Positions 49,783-58,931 of a stretch of DNA of 64,000 nt are shown in pieces. Source of the stretch: Verticiella sediminum. Its GTDB lineage: Bacteria > Pseudomonadota > Gammaproteobacteria > Burkholderiales > Burkholderiaceae_B. The stretch lies in NCBI RefSeq assembly GCF_007558815.1, contig NZ_VLTJ01000004.1, forward strand, positions 62,001 through 126,000. The letters are read 5' to 3'. A program made the translations under genes and the position numbers. The notes under the pieces were generated by a model. The model was given only the letters and a program-made list of their open reading frames with translations, did not search any database and was not told the DNA's origin. Within the stretch, counting starts at the first letter, position 1, and every line of letters begins with the position of its first letter.

Positions 49783-50373
49783 TCAATGTATGGCGGGCAT
49801 CGCGGCCACGCGGTGCACCGGCACCGGCACCCGCCAACTGCAACGCCGGCGCAGCGTGGCGAGCAGCCGCTTGCCGTAGGCCCAATCGCCCAGGCCGGAA
49901 GCCGTGTTGATGTGGCCGGCGTTGGCGAGGGTGACGAAATCCGCGCCCCAGTCGCGCGCCATCGCTTCGGCGCGGGCCAGGGGGCAATACGGATCGTCGG
50001 TGCTCGCCACCACGATGGTCGGAAAAGGAAACGCGGTGCGCGGGATCGGTGCGAAATCGGCCAGCGCGGGCGGCGCGTTCTCGCGCTCGACGTCGGCCGG
50101 CGCCACCAGCAAGGCGCCCGCGACCTTCTGCCGCACCGGCAGGGGCAGGTGGGCGACCGTGATGCAGCCCAGACTGTGCGCCACCAGCAGCGGCGGGCGG
50201 GTGGCCTCGTCGATGGCGACGGTCAGCGCGTGGACCCACTCGGCACGTGCAGGCTGTGCCCAGTCGCGCTGCTCGACCCGCGTGGCGCGGGCGAGCTGCT
50301 CCGCCCACCGGCTTTGCCAGTGTTCGGGGCCGGAACCGTTCCAGCCGGGGACGATGATGGGTTGCAGTCGCAT
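49783..50373 (-). CDS. RBBP9/YdeN-family serine hydrolase
   Basis: This is a 196-residue small alpha/beta hydrolase. It begins IIVPGWNGSGPEHWQSRWAE, which is diagnostic of the RBBP9/YdeN family. The nucleophile is in LVAHSLGCITV, the acid in ASTDDPYCP and the His in NAGHINTASG. It lies directly upstream of the sulfate-binding protein and probably shares its promoter, so it may respond to sulfur supply. The start MRLQPIIVPG is preferred to an ATG three codons upstream. Its physiological substrate is unknown. Confidence 0.88.
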   Translation of the reverse strand: MRLQPIIVPGWNGSGPEHWQSRWAEQLARATRVEQRDWAQPARAEWVHALTVAIDEATRPPLLVAHSLGCITVAHLPLPVRQKVAGALLVAPADVERENAPPALADFAPIPRTAFPFPTIVVASTDDPYCPLARAEAMARDWGADFVTLANAGHINTASGLGDWAYGKRLLATLRRRCSWRVPVPVHRVAAMPAIH

Positions 50374-50400
50374 GGTCCACATGATGACGGCACGGGCTTC

Positions 50401-50450
50401 TTACTCAAAACAATTATTTAGGCATAGCTTATATAAATAAGTAATTTGAT
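50401..50450 (-). promoter_or_regulatory. A+T-rich promoter region of the sulfate-uptake operon
   Basis: This 50-base stretch is strikingly A+T-rich in a high-G+C segment and lies just upstream of the RBBP9-like hydrolase/sbp genes. On the minus strand it reads TTATTTATATAAGC followed by CTAAATAATTG, which could supply -10 elements and the A+T-rich half-sites favoured by CysB. The CysB role is inferred from the genes controlled. Confidence 0.5.
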
Positions 50451-50584
50451 GTGGGTCGGCAATGCTCGGGTCGGCGGCTAACCGGGCCTGCTCGCGACGG
50501 CCCGCAGCCCCTTGCCACCCACTCGGACGGTGAGTCCGCAGGCCCGGCCAACCTGGCGAGCTACCTGGTTTCCGTGCGTTGCCT

Positions 50585-52258
50585 TCAGTGTGCCGCCCCC
50601 GGCGCGGGCGCGGTGCCCGGTTGGGCCGGCGGCGCGTCGCCCGCCTTGGCCAGGAGCGCGCCGAAGGCCTCGTCCAGCCGGCGATCGGCCTCGGCCAGCG
50701 CTGCACGCCGCTCCCGCAGCCACTGCCGGTCGCGGGCCAGTGTCTCGCGCGCGGCCTCGAGCATGCGCTCGACCTCCTGCGGCTGCGGCCCGCCCGTGCC
50801 GACCCGCGTGCGCACCATGTCGGTGGGCGACAGCGTGGCGCGGAACGCCGCTTCGTCCAGGGGCAGGGAGGCGTCCGGCCATTGGTACTTGGCGGCGGCT
50901 TCGCCGTAGAGGCGCTGGGCTTCGGCGTAGGGGAAGTCCCTGGGCGCGATGTGGTGTTCGCGCGCATAGGACACGATCATCGACGCGAAGCTGTGGCCGA
51001 TGCGAAAGGGCACCTGGTGCACGCGCTGCAGTGTGTCGGCGAGCTCCATCGAGGTGGTCCACTCGGCCTCCAGCTCGGCCAGGGCGCGCTCCTTGTTGAC
51101 GACCAGGGCTTCCAGCACCCGATCCATGCGCTTGAACATGTCCACCGCCGACTCGTTCAGCCCCAGCGATTCGCCGGCCGACTTGTAGTCGGTCATGCCG
51201 GTGGTGACGTTGTGCGCGCGGATCGTGACCGTGTGGGCGAGCCCGACCACGTCCGACGCCGCCTCGCGCGCGCGCATCACCAGGCCCGGGTTGCGCTTTT
51301 GCGGCATGGCGCTGCTGCTGTAGGTCGCGCCTTCGGCGAGCAGCAGCCAGGGTTCGGTCTGATGGTATTGCGTGTGGATGTCGCCCAGCAGCGCGCCCAG
51401 GCGGATCGCGCCCGAGGACATGATGCCGGCGGCCTCGATCGGCACGTCGAAGGTGATGACCTGGCCGGCGTCCAGCGAATTCTCGACCAGGCCGTCGAAA
51501 CCCAGCAGCTCGGCCAGGCGTTCGCGGTTCAGCGGCCAGCTCGAGTTGGCGAGCACCGCCGTGCCCATCGCGCTCAGGTTCATGCGGGCATACAGCTCGC
51601 GGATGCGCTGCGCGTCGCGCGAGAAAGAGGCCGCGTAGGCGAGCAGATAGTGCGCGTAGCTGATCGGCATCGCCTGCACGCCGTTGGTGTAGGCGGGCAC
51701 CAGCGTGTCGACGTTCTCGCCGGCCAGGCGCAGCAGTTGCTCGCGGGTGTCGTCCATGGCGTCGGCGTAGGCCAGCACCGCTGCGCGCAGCACCGCCATG
51801 CGGTAGGTCGCGTACATGTCCTGGCGGCTGCGGCCGGCGTGGATCAGCGAGGCTTCCGGGCCGATCGCGTCGATCATGATGCGTTCGACCTGCAGCACGT
51901 CGGAGGGGCGTTTGCCGTCGGGCTTGTCGGCCTGCTCGATGGCGTGGCGCACACCCTGGGCGATCTTGGCCGCCTGCTCGGCCGGCAGGACGCCTTGCTC
52001 GGCGAGCATCACGATCGATGCCTTGTTGATGCGGTTCATCCACGAGAACTGCCCGGTGTCGCGGCTGGCGTCGGCCGCGTCTGCTTTGGCCGGCGCGGCG
52101 TCGCGGGGCGAGGCAGCGCTCACGCCGAGTTTCTCGGCCTGCGCGGCGCACTCGGCCGTGCTCTTGCAGGGCTGGTCGCCGGTGCTGGCGGCGTGGGCCG
52201 GGCCCAGGGCGGCGGCCCAGGCGAGGATGATGCTCGCGGCCAGGCGATTCGTTTGCAT
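50585..52258 (-). CDS. Predicted exported argininosuccinate-lyase-like protein
   Basis: This 557-residue protein of the fumarase/argininosuccinate lyase superfamily starts with a Sec signal peptide (RLAASIILAWAAALGPAHA), unlike the cytosolic family norm. Two Cys (C31, C37) follow, which could form a disulfide. Family segments are HAGRSRQDMYATYRMAVLRA (like HTGRSRNDQ) and the lyase signature SSSAMPQKRNPG at 314-325, with its catalytic Ser. The usual catalytic His of YTHLQ is replaced (YTNGVQ, N192). It lies 86 bases downstream of the tphC-like receptor on the same strand, which suggests periplasmic action on, or binding of, a dicarboxylate-type ligand. Confidence 0.82.
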   Translation of the reverse strand: MQTNRLAASIILAWAAALGPAHAASTGDQPCKSTAECAAQAEKLGVSAASPRDAAPAKADAADASRDTGQFSWMNRINKASIVMLAEQGVLPAEQAAKIAQGVRHAIEQADKPDGKRPSDVLQVERIMIDAIGPEASLIHAGRSRQDMYATYRMAVLRAAVLAYADAMDDTREQLLRLAGENVDTLVPAYTNGVQAMPISYAHYLLAYAASFSRDAQRIRELYARMNLSAMGTAVLANSSWPLNRERLAELLGFDGLVENSLDAGQVITFDVPIEAAGIMSSGAIRLGALLGDIHTQYHQTEPWLLLAEGATYSSSAMPQKRNPGLVMRAREAASDVVGLAHTVTIRAHNVTTGMTDYKSAGESLGLNESAVDMFKRMDRVLEALVVNKERALAELEAEWTTSMELADTLQRVHQVPFRIGHSFASMIVSYAREHHIAPRDFPYAEAQRLYGEAAAKYQWPDASLPLDEAAFRATLSPTDMVRTRVGTGGPQPQEVERMLEAARETLARDRQWLRERRAALAEADRRLDEAFGALLAKAGDAPPAQPGTAPAPGAAH

Positions 52259-52344
52259 GTCGGTCTCCCCCTCGGTTGTGAGGGGTCACGCTAACAGGCG
52301 CGCGCGCCCGGCTCCATCCGGATTGTCCCCCGGGGGGCGGGGGA

Positions 52345-53313
52345 TCAGTTGACCGCGACGTCGGTGGCGTCGATCACTGCCTTCCAGCGCTCCCGTTCGC
52401 GCTGCATGAAGGCGGCGGCCTCGGCGCGTGGTTCGCCCACCGGCGCGACGCCCTGCTCGCGGAAGCGCTCGGCGATCTCGGGCATGGCGAGCACGCGCGC
52501 GATGTCCGCGTTCAACTGGTCGGCGATCGCGTCGGGCGTGCCGGGCGGCGCGACCAGGCCGAACCAGGTCACCGATTCGAAATCCTTGAGCCCGCTCTCG
52601 GCGAGCGTGGGCACCTCGGGCAGCAGCGGGCTGCGTTCCGGGCCGGCGACGGCCAGGATGCGCGTGGTGCCGCTCTTGTGCTGTGGGTACATGGAGCCGA
52701 TGTTGTCGAAGAACACGTCGACCTGCCCGCCCATGAGGTCGGCCAGCGCCGGCGAGGTGCCGCGGTACGGCACGAACATGAATCGCGTGTCGATGGCTAC
52801 GCCGAACATCGCGCCCGTCAGGTGCGAGGTGGTGCCGTTACCCTGGGTCGCGACGGACACGGCGCCGGGGTTGGCCTGCGCATAGGCGATGAATTCGGCC
52901 GGCGTCTTGGCCGGAAAGTCCTTGCGCACGGCCAGCACGTTGGGCGCGGCCGCAAGCGTGGTGATCGGCGTGAGGGCTTCGGCGTCGTAGGGCAGGTTGG
53001 CGTACAGGTACTGGTTGATGACCAGGGGCGCCGGCGGCGTGGCGAGCAGGGTGTAGCCGTCGGGCGCGGCCTTGGCGGCGGCATCCGCGCCGATGTTGCC
53101 GCCCGCGCCGGCGCGGTTGTCGATGATCACGGGCTGGCCCCAGAGGTCGCCCAGCTTCTGCCCGATCAGCCGCGGCAGCACGTCGGCGGTGCCGCCGGCG
53201 GGGTACGGCACGATGATGCGTACCGGCTTGTCCGGAAAGCCCGCCGCGAGTGTCGCGACGGGCAGGGCACAGCTCGCGGCCAGCAGGGCGGCCGCAGCGA
53301 AACGCGATGGCAT
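52345..53313 (-). CDS. Bug/TctC-family receptor, TphC-like by context
   Basis: This 322-residue periplasmic receptor has a signal peptide (RFAAAALLAASCALPVATLA) and the Bug hallmarks FPDKPVRIIVPYPAGGTADV, VIIDNRAGAGGNIGADAAAK and FVPYRGTSPALADLMGGQV. It diverges from an IclR regulator followed by terephthalate-type dioxygenase genes, the place where terephthalate-binding TphC is found in Comamonas. The name TphC is inferred from position and family, not from ligand residues. The start was chosen at MPSRFAAAA. It probably shares transcription with the exported lyase gene. Confidence 0.88.
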   Translation of the reverse strand: MPSRFAAAALLAASCALPVATLAAGFPDKPVRIIVPYPAGGTADVLPRLIGQKLGDLWGQPVIIDNRAGAGGNIGADAAAKAAPDGYTLLATPPAPLVINQYLYANLPYDAEALTPITTLAAAPNVLAVRKDFPAKTPAEFIAYAQANPGAVSVATQGNGTTSHLTGAMFGVAIDTRFMFVPYRGTSPALADLMGGQVDVFFDNIGSMYPQHKSGTTRILAVAGPERSPLLPEVPTLAESGLKDFESVTWFGLVAPPGTPDAIADQLNADIARVLAMPEIAERFREQGVAPVGEPRAEAAAFMQRERERWKAVIDATDVAVN

Positions 53314-53414
53314 GTCTGTCTCCTCGGGCAGTGCTGGCCTGCCCTTCAACGTTGTGTGGTGTCGGGCGAACCTTAATTTGGTGTCGAACGAGTGGCAAAC
53401 AATTCGAATAAAAT

Positions 53415-53429
53415 GTTCGCAAACCGAAC
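53415..53429. promoter_or_regulatory. Palindromic operator candidate between receptor and IclR genes
   Basis: GTTCG-CAAAC-CGAAC is a perfect 5-5-5 inverted repeat 9 bases before the IclR start codon. CGAAC half-sites also occur upstream near 53365-53390, together with the palindrome ATTCGAAT at 53402-53409. Its arms match those of the repeat at 54212-54226 behind the same regulator gene. An autoregulatory IclR site is the simplest reading. Confidence 0.6.
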
Positions 53430-53438
53430 GGGGCCACG

Positions 53439-54209
53439 ATGGACGACACGCGCAGCAAGGAAGACAAGGAATACGTGGCGGGCCTGGAGAAGGGCCTGGC
53501 CGTCATCGAGGCCTTCGGCTTGAGCGGCGGCGCGCTCACCCTGAGCGAGGCGGCCGAGATCACTGGGCACTCGCGGGCCTCGGCGCGGCGTTCGCTGCTC
53601 ACGCTGCAGCGGCTGGGCTACGTCCATGCCGAGGGCAAGTATTTCCGGCTCGCCCCGCGCACCCTGCGCCTGGGGCATGCGTACGTGGTATCCAATCCCC
53701 TCGGACGGCTGGTGCAGCCCATCCTGGAAGCCACCACCGAGCGTACCCACGAGTCGAGTTCGGTGGCCGTGCTGGACGGCATGGAAGCGGTATTCGTGGC
53801 GCGTGCCACGGCGCGTCGCAGTCTTTCCAACGGGCTGGGCATGGGTTCGCGCCTGCCCGCGCATAGCGCCGCCACCGGCCGCGTCCTGCTGTCCGAGCTG
53901 CCGGACGACGAGATCGAACGGCGTTTGCGCATGGTGCCCCTGCGCAAGCTCACGCCGCGCACGCTGACCGACCCGGAGGAACTCTCGCGCACCATCCGGC
54001 AGGTGCGCGTGGACGGCTATGCCGTGTGCAACGAGGAGCTCGAACTCGGCGTGCGCTCGATCGCTGTGCCGCTGCAGGATCACCACGGGCGCGTGATCGC
54101 CGCCCTGAGCCTGGTCTCGGCCATGCCGCGCATGAGCACCGAGATGATCGTCGAGACCTTGCTGCCGCACCTGGAGAGCGCCCGCCGCATGCTGGCGACC
54201 GTACTTTGA
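53439..54209 (+). CDS. IclR-family regulator, TphR-like by context
   Basis: This is a 256-residue regulator. The winged helix is at about residues 10-75 (YVAGLEKGLAVIEAFGLSGG, LSEAAEITGHSRASARRSLL). The effector domain contains SSVAVLDGMEAVFVARATAR, LPAHSAATGRVLLSEL and ELGVRSIAVPLQDHHGRVIA, as in PcaR/PobR/TphR proteins that sense aromatic acids. It stands immediately in front of the dioxygenase genes and diverges from the Bug receptor. Palindromes lie on both sides of the gene. In Comamonas E6 the IclR protein TphR activates the equivalent operon. Confidence 0.9.
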   Translation: MDDTRSKEDKEYVAGLEKGLAVIEAFGLSGGALTLSEAAEITGHSRASARRSLLTLQRLGYVHAEGKYFRLAPRTLRLGHAYVVSNPLGRLVQPILEATTERTHESSSVAVLDGMEAVFVARATARRSLSNGLGMGSRLPAHSAATGRVLLSELPDDEIERRLRMVPLRKLTPRTLTDPEELSRTIRQVRVDGYAVCNEELELGVRSIAVPLQDHHGRVIAALSLVSAMPRMSTEMIVETLLPHLESARRMLATVL

Positions 54210-54211
54210 TT

Positions 54212-54226
54212 GTTCGCATAGCGAAT
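54212..54226. promoter_or_regulatory. Palindromic operator candidate in front of the dioxygenase operon
   Basis: GTTCGCATAGCGAAT contains TTCGC-ATA-GCGAA, a perfect 5-3-5 palindrome. It begins two bases after the regulator's stop codon and lies 105 bases before the dioxygenase start. It resembles the repeat at 53415-53429 and shares CGCATAGCG with 2733-2751. It is a likely IclR binding site controlling the catabolic genes. Confidence 0.62.
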
Positions 54227-54330
54227 GAAAGTCCGATTATGATTGACGGGGTTTCCCCCCCTCCCTAAGGTGTCCGTCCATGGCGGTCCGGCACGGTACA
54301 TGGCACCCGCCCGGCAAGGAGACGACACCT

Positions 54331-55566
54331 GTGAAGCACGAACATCCCATCGAATTCCATCCCGCGACGCTGACGCGGGTGCCCTACGCGGTCTACGACG
54401 ACGCCGGCATCTATGCCCAGGAGCAGCGCCGCGTGTTCCAGGGCCCGGCCTGGAACTACCTCTGTCTGGACGCGGAGCTGCCCGAGCCGGGCAGCTACCG
54501 CACCACGTTCGTCGGCACGACGCCGGTGGTGGTCGTGCGTGACGACGACGGCGAGGTGTACGGTTTCGAGAACCGATGTGCGCACCGCGGCGCGCTGATC
54601 GCGCTGGAGAAGTCCGGCAAGGCCGAGAGTTTCCAGTGCGTCTATCACGCCTGGAGCTACAACCGGCAGGGCGAGCTCACCGGCGTGGCCTTCGAGCACG
54701 GCGTCAAGGGCAAGGGCGGCATGCCGCCGAGCTTCTGCAAGGAGGCGCACGGGCCCCGCCCGCTGCGCATCGCCGCCTATTGCGGCCTGGTTTTCGGCAG
54801 CTTCGACGACGATGTCCCGCCGATCGAGGAATACCTGGGCGACGAGATCTGTACGCGCATCGAGCGGGTGCTGCACAAGCCGGTCGAAGTGATCGGCCGC
54901 TTCACGCAGAAACTGCCCAACAATTGGAAGCTGTACGTCGAGAACGTCAAGGACAGCTACCACGCCAGCCTGCTGCACCTTTTTTTCACGACCTTCGAGA
55001 TCAATCGCCTGTCGCAGCGCGGCGGCGTCATCGTGGACGAGAGCGGTGGGCATCACGTCAGTTTCTCGATGATCGACCGCGAGGCCGAGAAGGATGCTTC
55101 CTATCGCGAACAAGGCCTGCGCTCGGACACCGACCGCTATCGCCTGAAGGATCCGAGCCTGCTCGCCGGCTTCGAGGAGTACGACGACGGCATCACGCTG
55201 CAGATCCTGTCGGTGTTTCCCGGCTTCGTGCTGCAGCAGATCCAGAACTGCCTCGCGGTGCGCCAGGTGCTGCCCAAGGGCACCGAGCGCACCGAGCTGA
55301 ACTGGACCTATCTCGGCTACGTCGACGACAGCCCCGAGCAGCGCCAGGTGCGGCTCAAGCAATCCAACCTGATCGGTCCGGCCGGTTTCATCTCGATGGA
55401 GGATGGCGCCGTGGGCGGCTTCGTGCAGCGCGGCATCGCTGGCGCGCGCCAAGAGCAGGCCGTGGTCGAGATGGGCGGCGCAGAGGCCGAATCCAGCGAA
55501 GGCCGGGCGACCGAAGCCTCGGTGCGAGGCTTCTGGAAGGCCTATCGCCAGATGATGACCGCCTGA
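54331..55566 (+). CDS. tphA2: Terephthalate 1,2-dioxygenase large subunit-like (Rieske oxygenase alpha)
   Basis: This 411-residue ring-hydroxylating dioxygenase alpha subunit adds O2 to an aromatic acid to give a cis-dihydrodiol. The Rieske ligands are C83, H85, C103 and H106. The catalytic Fe ligands can be placed at H211 and H216 ([10 protein letters not shown]) and D358, with bridging D208. The core ([57 protein letters not shown]) agrees closely with Comamonas TphA2 as I recall it. The GTG at 54331 is preferred over an ATG at 54280 because of the AAGGAGA site. Anthranilate or salicylate-type substrates are less likely alternatives. Confidence 0.85.
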   Translation: MKHEHPIEFHPATLTRVPYAVYDDAGIYAQEQRRVFQGPAWNYLCLDAELPEPGSYRTTFVGTTPVVVVRDDDGEVYGFENRCAHRGALIALEKSGKAESFQCVYHAWSYNRQGELTGVAFEHGVKGKGGMPPSFCKEAHGPRPLRIAAYCGLVFGSFDDDVPPIEEYLGDEICTRIERVLHKPVEVIGRFTQKLPNNWKLYVENVKDSYHASLLHLFFTTFEINRLSQRGGVIVDESGGHHVSFSMIDREAEKDASYREQGLRSDTDRYRLKDPSLLAGFEEYDDGITLQILSVFPGFVLQQIQNCLAVRQVLPKGTERTELNWTYLGYVDDSPEQRQVRLKQSNLIGPAGFISMEDGAVGGFVQRGIAGARQEQAVVEMGGAEAESSEGRATEASVRGFWKAYRQMMTA

Positions 55567-55582
55567 GCCGGGGGGAGCAGCC

Positions 55583-56047
55583 ATGATCGACTTCATCGAC
55601 CTCTGCGCATTCAACGCGGCCTACGCGGACGCGATCGACCGCGATGACCTGGAAAGCTGGCCGGCCTTCTTCACCGAGGCCTGCCACTATCGCATCACCC
55701 ACGTGGAGAACGAACGCGAAGGCCTGCCCGCGGGCATCGTCTACGCCGACTCGCGGGCCATGCTGGAAGACCGCATCGCCGCCCTGCGCGTAGCCAACAT
55801 CTACGAGCGCCAGCGCTATCGCCATCTGCTCGGCATGCCGCTCGTCACTGCGTCCGACGAAGGGCGCACTGCGGCGCGCGTGCCCTTCATGGTGGCGCGC
55901 ATCATGGCCACCGGCGAGACGGAACTCTTCGCCACCGGGGCGTTCCATGACCGCTACGTGCGCGAGCAGGGCCGCGTTCTCCTCGCCGAGCGCGTGGCGG
56001 TGTGCGACAGCACGGCCACCGACACCTTGCTGGCGTTGCCCTTGTGA
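55583..56047 (+). CDS. tphA3: Terephthalate 1,2-dioxygenase small subunit-like (beta)
   Basis: This 154-residue NTF2/SnoaL-fold beta subunit of a Rieske dioxygenase stabilises the alpha-beta hexamer. It carries [20 protein letters not shown], then [20 protein letters not shown], and [20 protein letters not shown], a typical beta-subunit pattern. The length equals that of Comamonas TphA3 as recalled. It follows the large subunit after 16 bases with a GGGGGAG site and directly precedes the dehydrogenase gene. Confidence 0.85.
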   Translation: MIDFIDLCAFNAAYADAIDRDDLESWPAFFTEACHYRITHVENEREGLPAGIVYADSRAMLEDRIAALRVANIYERQRYRHLLGMPLVTASDEGRTAARVPFMVARIMATGETELFATGAFHDRYVREQGRVLLAERVAVCDSTATDTLLALPL

Positions 56048-56058
56048 GGCCGCCGGAC

Positions 56059-57054
56059 ATGCAGACGACGGCGCAGCGTGCCGGCCGTGCGCCCGTGCGC
56101 CTGGCCCTGGCCGTCGGCGATCCGAACGGCATCGGGCCGGAGATCGCCCTGAAGGCGCTGCAGGCCTGCGACGCACGCAGCGACCTCGCGCTGACGTTGT
56201 ACGGCCCCAGCGGCCCGCTGCTCGGCACGGCGCGAGCCCTCGGCCTGGAGGACATCCTCGCGCGCGCCGCCTGGGTACCCACCGGCGACTTGCCCGCGGG
56301 CGCCTGGGCGCCCGGGCAGGTGAACGCCGAGGCCGGCGCAGCCACCGTGGCCGCTGCCAGCGCGGCCATCCGCGCCTGCAGGGCCGGGGTGCACGACGCG
56401 GTCATCGCCTGCCCGCACCACGAGACGGCCATCCACCGGGCCGGCATCGCGTTCAGCGGCTATCCCTCGCTGCTGGCCCAGGTCGGCGGCCAGCCGGAGG
56501 CCGAGGTGTTTCTCATGCTGGTGGGCGGCGGGCTGCGCATCGTGCACGTCACCCTGCACCAGAGCCTGCGTTCGGCGCTGGACGACATCAGCATCGAGCG
56601 CATCGTGGCGGCCGCCCGCGCCGGTGTGCGCGCCTGTGCCGGGCTCGGCCTGGTGCGTCCGCGCATCGGGCTGTTCGGCATCAATCCGCACGCCTCCGAG
56701 GGCGGATTGTTCGGCGGCGAGGACGAGGCGCTCGCCGTGCCGGCCGCCGAGCGCCTGCGCGCGCTGGGCATCGCCGTGGACGGCCCGCTGGGCGCCGACA
56801 CCCTGCTCGCCGATCGCGCCCACGATCTCTACGTGGCGATGTGGCACGACCAGGGCCACATCCCCGTCAAGCTGCTGGCGCCGCGCGCGGCCAGCGCCCT
56901 GTCGATCGGCGCGGGCGTGCTGCTGTCCAGCGTGGGCCACGGCAGCGCCATGGACATCGCCGGCAAGGGCTTGGCCGAGCCGACGGCGCTGCTGCGCACC
57001 ATCGATCTGTTCGCCGGCATGCCGGCCGCCGCACCGCCGGGAGACCGCGCATGA
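56059..57054 (+). CDS. tphB: PdxA-family dihydrodiol dehydrogenase, TphB-like
   Basis: This 331-residue metal- and NAD-dependent oxidative decarboxylase is of the PdxA fold. In tph operons TphB converts the terephthalate cis-dihydrodiol to protocatechuate. [19 protein letters not shown] opens the fold. The metal histidines appear as H167 (VTLHQSL), H211 (INPHASEGG) and H263 (WHDQGH). A GTG at 56044, overlapping the tphA3 stop, would add five residues and is possible. Its TGA overlaps the next ATG. Vitamin B6 PdxA is a formal alternative, but the neighbours argue for TphB. Confidence 0.84.
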   Translation: MQTTAQRAGRAPVRLALAVGDPNGIGPEIALKALQACDARSDLALTLYGPSGPLLGTARALGLEDILARAAWVPTGDLPAGAWAPGQVNAEAGAATVAAASAAIRACRAGVHDAVIACPHHETAIHRAGIAFSGYPSLLAQVGGQPEAEVFLMLVGGGLRIVHVTLHQSLRSALDDISIERIVAAARAGVRACAGLGLVRPRIGLFGINPHASEGGLFGGEDEALAVPAAERLRALGIAVDGPLGADTLLADRAHDLYVAMWHDQGHIPVKLLAPRAASALSIGAGVLLSSVGHGSAMDIAGKGLAEPTALLRTIDLFAGMPAAAPPGDRA

Positions 57055-58070
57055 CCCATCAAATCCGCATCGCCGGCACCGACGTGGCGTTCCCGTGCGC
57101 GCCGGGCCAGACCGTGCTGGCGGCCGGCATGGCCGCCGGCATCGAACTGCCGTATTCCTGTCGCAAGGGCGTGTGCGCGAGCTGCGCCGGGCGCGTCGAG
57201 AAAGGTAGCGTGGCCGCCGTGCAGGGCACAGCGCAGAACAACGAAGCCTGTCTGCCGGGCGAGGTGTTGTTCTGCGTCTGCACCCCGGTATCGGACGTGA
57301 CCATCGAGCCGACATCCTGGCGCCGCGTCGACCCGGATGCGCGCAAGCGCTACGCCGCCAAAGTGTTCCGCCGCCAACAGGCCGCGCCGGACGTCTCGGT
57401 ATTGCAACTGCGCCTGCCGGCCGGGCAGCGGGCGCGTTTCCGGGCGGGCCAGTACCTGCAGGTGTCGCTGCCGGACGGGCAGGTGCGCGCGTATTCCATG
57501 GCCAATCCGCCGCACGAGAGCGACATGCTCACCCTGCACGTGCGGCATGTCCCCGGTGGGCAGTTCACCGAGCGCCTGCGGACGCTGGAACGGGGCGATG
57601 TGCTCGAGGTGGAACTGCCCTTCGGCAGTGTGGCGCTGGACGCCGAGGGCGAGCGTGCCCTGGTCTGCGTGGCGGGCGGCACGGGTTTCGCACCGGTCAA
57701 GTCGCTGCTGGATCATCTGGCGCGCGCGCGCACTGCGCGCCCGGTCACGCTGGTCTGGGGCGCGCGGGACGCCGCCGGCATCTACCTGCCCGACGCGCTG
57801 GCGCGCTGGCGCAAGGCCCTGCCCGGCTTTCGGGCGGTGATCGCGCTCGAGACCGGCCCCGCGGCCGAGCATCCGCAGGCCTATGCCGGCCGCGTCGATG
57901 CCGCGCTCGCCGAACGCGTGGGCGCGCTGGCCGGCGCCCAGGTGTACTGCTGCGGCGCCCCGGCCATGGTGGACGCCGTGCGCCGGCGTGCGATCGAAGG
58001 CCTCGGCCTGGCGCCGCACGATTTCCACGCCGACGCCTTCGTGCCCGCCACGGCGCCCGCGCCGGCCTGA
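57051..58070 (+). CDS. tphA1: Dioxygenase reductase component, TphA1-like (2Fe-2S, FAD, NAD domains)
   Basis: This 339-residue reductase passes electrons from NAD(P)H to the Rieske oxygenase. The N-terminal plant-type 2Fe-2S domain has ligands C37, C42, C45 and C75 (CRKGVCASC). The FAD domain shows [10 protein letters not shown] and the NAD domain starts [18 protein letters not shown]. Domain order and length match TphA1. Its ATG overlaps the tphB stop by four bases, so it is translationally coupled. It ends the operon and is convergent with a crotonase gene. Confidence 0.88.
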   Translation: MTHQIRIAGTDVAFPCAPGQTVLAAGMAAGIELPYSCRKGVCASCAGRVEKGSVAAVQGTAQNNEACLPGEVLFCVCTPVSDVTIEPTSWRRVDPDARKRYAAKVFRRQQAAPDVSVLQLRLPAGQRARFRAGQYLQVSLPDGQVRAYSMANPPHESDMLTLHVRHVPGGQFTERLRTLERGDVLEVELPFGSVALDAEGERALVCVAGGTGFAPVKSLLDHLARARTARPVTLVWGARDAAGIYLPDALARWRKALPGFRAVIALETGPAAEHPQAYAGRVDAALAERVGALAGAQVYCCGAPAMVDAVRRRAIEGLGLAPHDFHADAFVPATAPAPA

Positions 58071-58106
58071 CGCTGCGAAGCTGCCGCAGGCCCTACCGCC
58101 CGTCCC

Positions 58107-58931
58107 TCATCGCCCCGTGAACCGAGCCGCCCGCTTCTCGACGAAGTGCGCCACGCCTTCGCGAAAATCCTCGCTCGCCAGAGCGCGTTGGGTCTCGGCA
58201 TTGGCGATGGTGGTCGCTTCGGCCAGCGACTGGCCCAGCGTAGCGTCGACCAACTGGCGCTTGATGACGGCCAGCGAGCGTGGCGATACGGCCTGGGCCA
58301 GGTCGCGGGCGCGCGCCTGCAACTGGGCGTGAAAATCCTGGTCCGGCAGGATGCCGGCGACGAGCCCGATGCGCTCGGCTTCTGCCGCGTCCATCAAGCG
58401 GGCGGACATCAGCCACTCGGTGGCGCGCGGCAGGCCGACGAGGCGGGGCAGCAGCCAGGCGATGCCGTGCTCGGCGATCAGGCCGCGCCTGGCGAACACG
58501 GCGCCCAGGCGAGCGCTGGCCGCTGCATAGCGGATGTCGCAATACAGCGAAATCACCAGGCCCACGCCGGCCGCGGCGCCGTTCAGACCGCACACGACGG
58601 GCTTGGGCACGCCCAGCAGGTAGCTGTAGCGCTGGCCCAGGTCGTCGTCGGACACCGGCAGCGCCGCGGGCACGCGGCTGCCGGCGCCGGCAGCCTTGAG
58701 CGCGGCCATGTCCACGCCGGCGCAGAAGGCGCGTCCGGTGGCGCTCAGCACGATCACGCGCACATCCGGGTCGGCGCCCAGCGCCAGCATGTGCTCGCGC
58801 ACCGCCTGCTCCATCTCGGGGCTCCAGGCGTTCATGCGCTCGGGGCGGTTCAGGGTGAGGGTCGCGACGCCGTCCCTGCGGGCGAGCAGGACCGGAGGGC
58901 CGTCGTCGGGCGGCCGTGCGGGATCGCTCAT
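58107..58931 (-). CDS. Enoyl-CoA hydratase/isomerase family protein
   Basis: This is a 274-residue crotonase-fold protein. ATLTLNRPERMNAWS and FCAGVDMAALK give the CoA and oxyanion sites. LGAVFARRGLIAEHGIAWLL holds the acidic residue of this subgroup. The start MSDPARPPDD overlaps the preceding gene's stop by four bases. It is the last of a four-gene operon (Bug receptor, CoA-transferase, two crotonases). The exact reaction is not clear. Confidence 0.86.
   Translation of the reverse strand: MSDPARPPDDGPPVLLARRDGVATLTLNRPERMNAWSPEMEQAVREHMLALGADPDVRVIVLSATGRAFCAGVDMAALKAAGAGSRVPAALPVSDDDLGQRYSYLLGVPKPVVCGLNGAAAGVGLVISLYCDIRYAAASARLGAVFARRGLIAEHGIAWLLPRLVGLPRATEWLMSARLMDAAEAERIGLVAGILPDQDFHAQLQARARDLAQAVSPRSLAVIKRQLVDATLGQSLAEATTIANAETQRALASEDFREGVAHFVEKRAARFTGR

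Noticed and set aside
56059-57054. Vitamin B6 biosynthesis gene pdxA
   Set aside because: The fold is PdxA, but the gene is embedded and overlapped in a dioxygenase operon, where PdxA-type TphB dehydrogenases occur.
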